Assembly: GCA_002411345.1 (NCBI GenBank)
Contig: DHSL01000055.1
Coordinates: 62,001-126,000, forward strand
Length of the DNA stretch: 64,000 nucleotides
Reading direction: 5' to 3'
Source of the DNA: Bacteroidales bacterium UBA5287
Lineage (GTDB): Bacteria; Bacteroidota; Bacteroidia; Bacteroidales; Dysgonomonadaceae
Shown here piece by piece: positions 63,101 to 64,000 of this stretch. Numbering within the stretch: the stretch's first letter is position 1; each line of letters opens with the position of its first letter. The notes under the pieces were generated by a model. It was not told the DNA's origin and searched no databases. It saw only the letters and a program-made list of their open reading frames with translations. The translations under genes and the position numbers were made by a program.

Positions 63101-64000
63101 AATAGGTATAAACACAATGATAATGATCAATTGACCAAATATAGCAGAGTTCATCATGTTTGCAGCCCCCTCTATAGCAATTTTATCCATTTGTATTTTC
63201 CGTACCCCAGGTTGCAGTTGGTTTAAGATATTAGAGTTCAATGAAAAGAGCAATGTTATGAACTCCGCGATAATTACCCCACCATCGATAATAATACCAA
63301 AGTCCAGTGCGCCCAAGCTCATCAGATTAGCATCCACCCCAAATAAATACATCATTCCAAAAGTAAAGAAGAGAGACAAAGGAATGATAGAAGCAATTAC
63401 CAGCGCCATTCTTACATCACCCAAGATAAGAATCACCACCAAGATAACGATTAGAATACCAATGATAAGATTTTCAAAGATAGTAGTAGTGGTACGTCCG
63501 ATCAGTTCACTCCGGTCGATAACAGGATTGATGAATACCCCTTCCGGGAGTGATTTCTGTATTTCATTGACACGATTTTTCACATCATTTATCACTTGAG
63601 AGGAATTGGCATCCTTGAGCATCATGACCTGTCCCATGACCTTTTCGCCCTCACCATTTGCCGTTATCGCACCAAATCTGTTAGCATGTCCAAACTGAAC
63701 CGAAGCAACATCCCCAATTAATATTGGAATACCCTTTACATTTTTAACAACAATATTGCGAATATCCCCGAGGTTTTTTATGTTACCATCGCCCCGGATA
63801 AAGTAACTCTGGTTACTCTTTTCGATGTATGAACCACCCGTTATGCTATTATTATTTTTCAAGGCATCAAACACCTCTATCAGTGTAATTCCGTGGCTTT
63901 GCAGTTCCTCCGGATTTATTGCCACTTCATATTGTTTAAGATATCCACCCCAGGTATTTACTTCCACAACCCCGTCAATACCAGACAGTTGTCTTTTCAC
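60164..64000 (-). CDS. CusA/CzcA-type metal efflux pump fused to a TolC-like channel (5' end outside window)
   Basis: At least 1278 residues; about 170 N-terminal ones lie beyond the window. Residues ~1-860 are a heavy-metal RND transporter: GDVRMALVIASIIPLSLFF, the helix-4 segment SLGALDFGIIIDGGVIIAEF, APRLGAEFTPTLNEGDFVIQ, and GVGFIALFGVAVLNGIVLIE. After the last pump helix and MDDNRKMMFKRKTKV come a signal-like hydrophobic stretch (ILLPILLLLSTTIQAQ) and a TolC-type outer-membrane factor of ~400 residues (ISVDDAVSIGLQNNIGLKTY, WGWQVGVSIPLFFGEQKSKI). The fused channel is a known Bacteroidota arrangement; the chain is probably cut by signal peptidase after the internal signal. The probable substrate is copper, silver or a related cation. 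Confidence 0.93.
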   Translation of the reverse strand: MKRQLSGIDGVVEVNTWGGYLKQYEVAINPEELQSHGITLIEVFDALKNNNSITGGSYIEKSNQSYFIRGDGNIKNLGDIRNIVVKNVKGIPILIGDVASVQFGHANRFGAITANGEGEKVMGQVMMLKDANSSQVINDVKNRVNEIQKSLPEGVFINPVIDRSELIGRTTTTIFENLIIGILIVILVVILILGDVRMALVIASIIPLSLFFTFGMMYLFGVDANLMSLGALDFGIIIDGGVIIAEFITLLFSLNSNILNQLQPGVRKIQMDKIAIEGAANMMNSAIFGQLIIIIVFIPILTLIGVEGKMFRPMAATFCFAVIGASIFGMTWLPVASSIFLTPKKNKKSHSSKLMRLAIKTYKPAIEWSWNHKIIIAGASLVLLLLGVIIAPRLGAEFTPTLNEGDFVIQPVLKTGTSLAKTIETTTKMEQVLLTNFKDEVDQIVSRIGAAEVPTDPMSMEEIDMIIRLHPPKKWVHAKSKDELADKFKEVLSVFPGMELEFTQPIEMRFNELVTGVRSDIAVKVFGEDLDYLALKAEEISSLISNIPGAADVIVEKTVGLPQMRVTYNRQKIAYYGAAISDLNRYLTMAFGGETAGKIYEAEKGFDLVVRFHENYRQDIENIRQMYVNLPDGKQVRLSELADIEYSAGPAKISRDNTRRRIVVSVNVRYRDLQSVVKDIQSTLNNNLNLQPGYYLEYGGQYENLQNASNRLAVVIPISLALIFLLLVFAFNSIKETLIIFSAIPLAIVGGIVALWIRGMPFSISAGVGFIALFGVAVLNGIVLIEHYKELKENNRNMKIHDLIVNGSMDRLRPVILTASAAALGFLPMAVSTSAGAEVQRPLATVVIGGLITATFLTMIVLPLLYGYFMDDNRKMMFKRKTKVILLPILLLLSTTIQAQNGKPISVDDAVSIGLQNNIGLKTYQLQIEQNRALVPSAFTIGKTGVYYGTDENNRAENEHPLYVVGASQEFNFPTVYAARLNANKIGVSISQAEYNKARFLLVKEINKAYYNILYLLNKQKHYQFISDIYSRSSEMADKQFNAGETTYLEKLNATAKQQQAIIQLEQTISDLNVAYNKLYLLLQTRDSVFVPYRELFPLLLTDTVIANPELQIADQRIKYESSMLNVERNNILPDINFEVFNGTNRFENAKNYWGWQVGVSIPLFFGEQKSKIRARKYGIQMAESMKQAYLLSYSTRQNELRQQLEKYYKNISFYTDSGKKISDEIIRFAEASYNVGEIDFFKYIQNLENATSIKINYLDNLAEYNNIVLELNYLTIE

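Noticed and set aside
1..64000. CRISPR array or cas genes
   Set aside because: No regularly spaced 23-50 base direct repeats with unique spacers were seen; the repeats found are short, degenerate or coding, and no Cas protein was recognised.

Overview
The window looks like the chromosome of an AT-rich Bacteroidota, most likely order Bacteroidales. The signs are the promoter form TTTG/TTG, about 20 bases, then TAnnTTTG in front of many genes, weak Shine-Dalgarno sequences, SusC-like and PF14905-like outer-membrane barrels, GH92 and GH95 glycoside hydrolases, LytS/LytTR signalling, a CusA-TolC fusion, and Bacteroides-type conjugative-element genes (DUF3873, ArdA, tyrosine integrase). I cannot resolve the genus from sequence alone.

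Positions 1-35,600 are mostly core genome. In order: the 3' part of a GH92 mannosidase-family enzyme whose usual catalytic Glu is Gln; an RlpA-like protein; an initiator tRNA-fMet; a DUF4382 lipoprotein; lipB; a DUF5077/DUF3472 protein; a SPOR lipoprotein; a metallo-beta-lactamase-fold hydrolase; a Tyr/Trp-repeat secreted protein; a FadL-like barrel; panB; an HsdR-N-like protein; AMP nucleosidase; holA; glutathione peroxidase; an XRE regulator; pyrK-pyrD; a membrane protein; a Gfo/Idh/MocA oxidoreductase; a methyltransferase; a hemerythrin plus pseudo-receiver LuxR pair behind a PerR/Fur-type box; a TonB-dependent receptor; a TRIC-family channel; asnA; ung; a CotH-family lipoprotein; a GH95 fucosidase; and a barrel-LytS-LytTR operon.

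Positions 35,600-59,000 form an accessory, defence-rich region made of decayed pieces and intact systems. A lipoprotein is followed, on the minus strand, by a GIY-YIG/helicase/N6-adenine methylase fusion, its methylase-like partner and a DUF262-HNH protein. After an Nramp transporter come a broken DUF2971 gene, a TIR-like protein, and the remnant of an integrative element (DUF3873, a 55-residue membrane protein, ArdA, a truncated integrase, a tRNA 3' fragment). Next are an Rhs tail with a frameshifted Imm27 gene, then an intact four-gene type II CBASS-like operon: CD-NTase, Cap2 (E2-E1), Cap3 (JAMM), and a DUF6602 protein with PD-(D/E)XK-like residues. Broken HTH, IS66-like, phage-HTH and AraC fragments and an AbiC-like membrane protein close the region.

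Positions 59,000-64,000 hold a Cus-type metal efflux locus on the minus strand: a CusB-like adaptor and a CusA-TolC fusion cut by the window end. About 200 bases of the adaptor's 3' end are repeated, in the same orientation, at 50,870-51,068. The CBASS/AbiC segment is therefore bracketed by direct repeats about 8.1 kb apart, which suggests that this block was inserted at, or shuffled around, the efflux locus.
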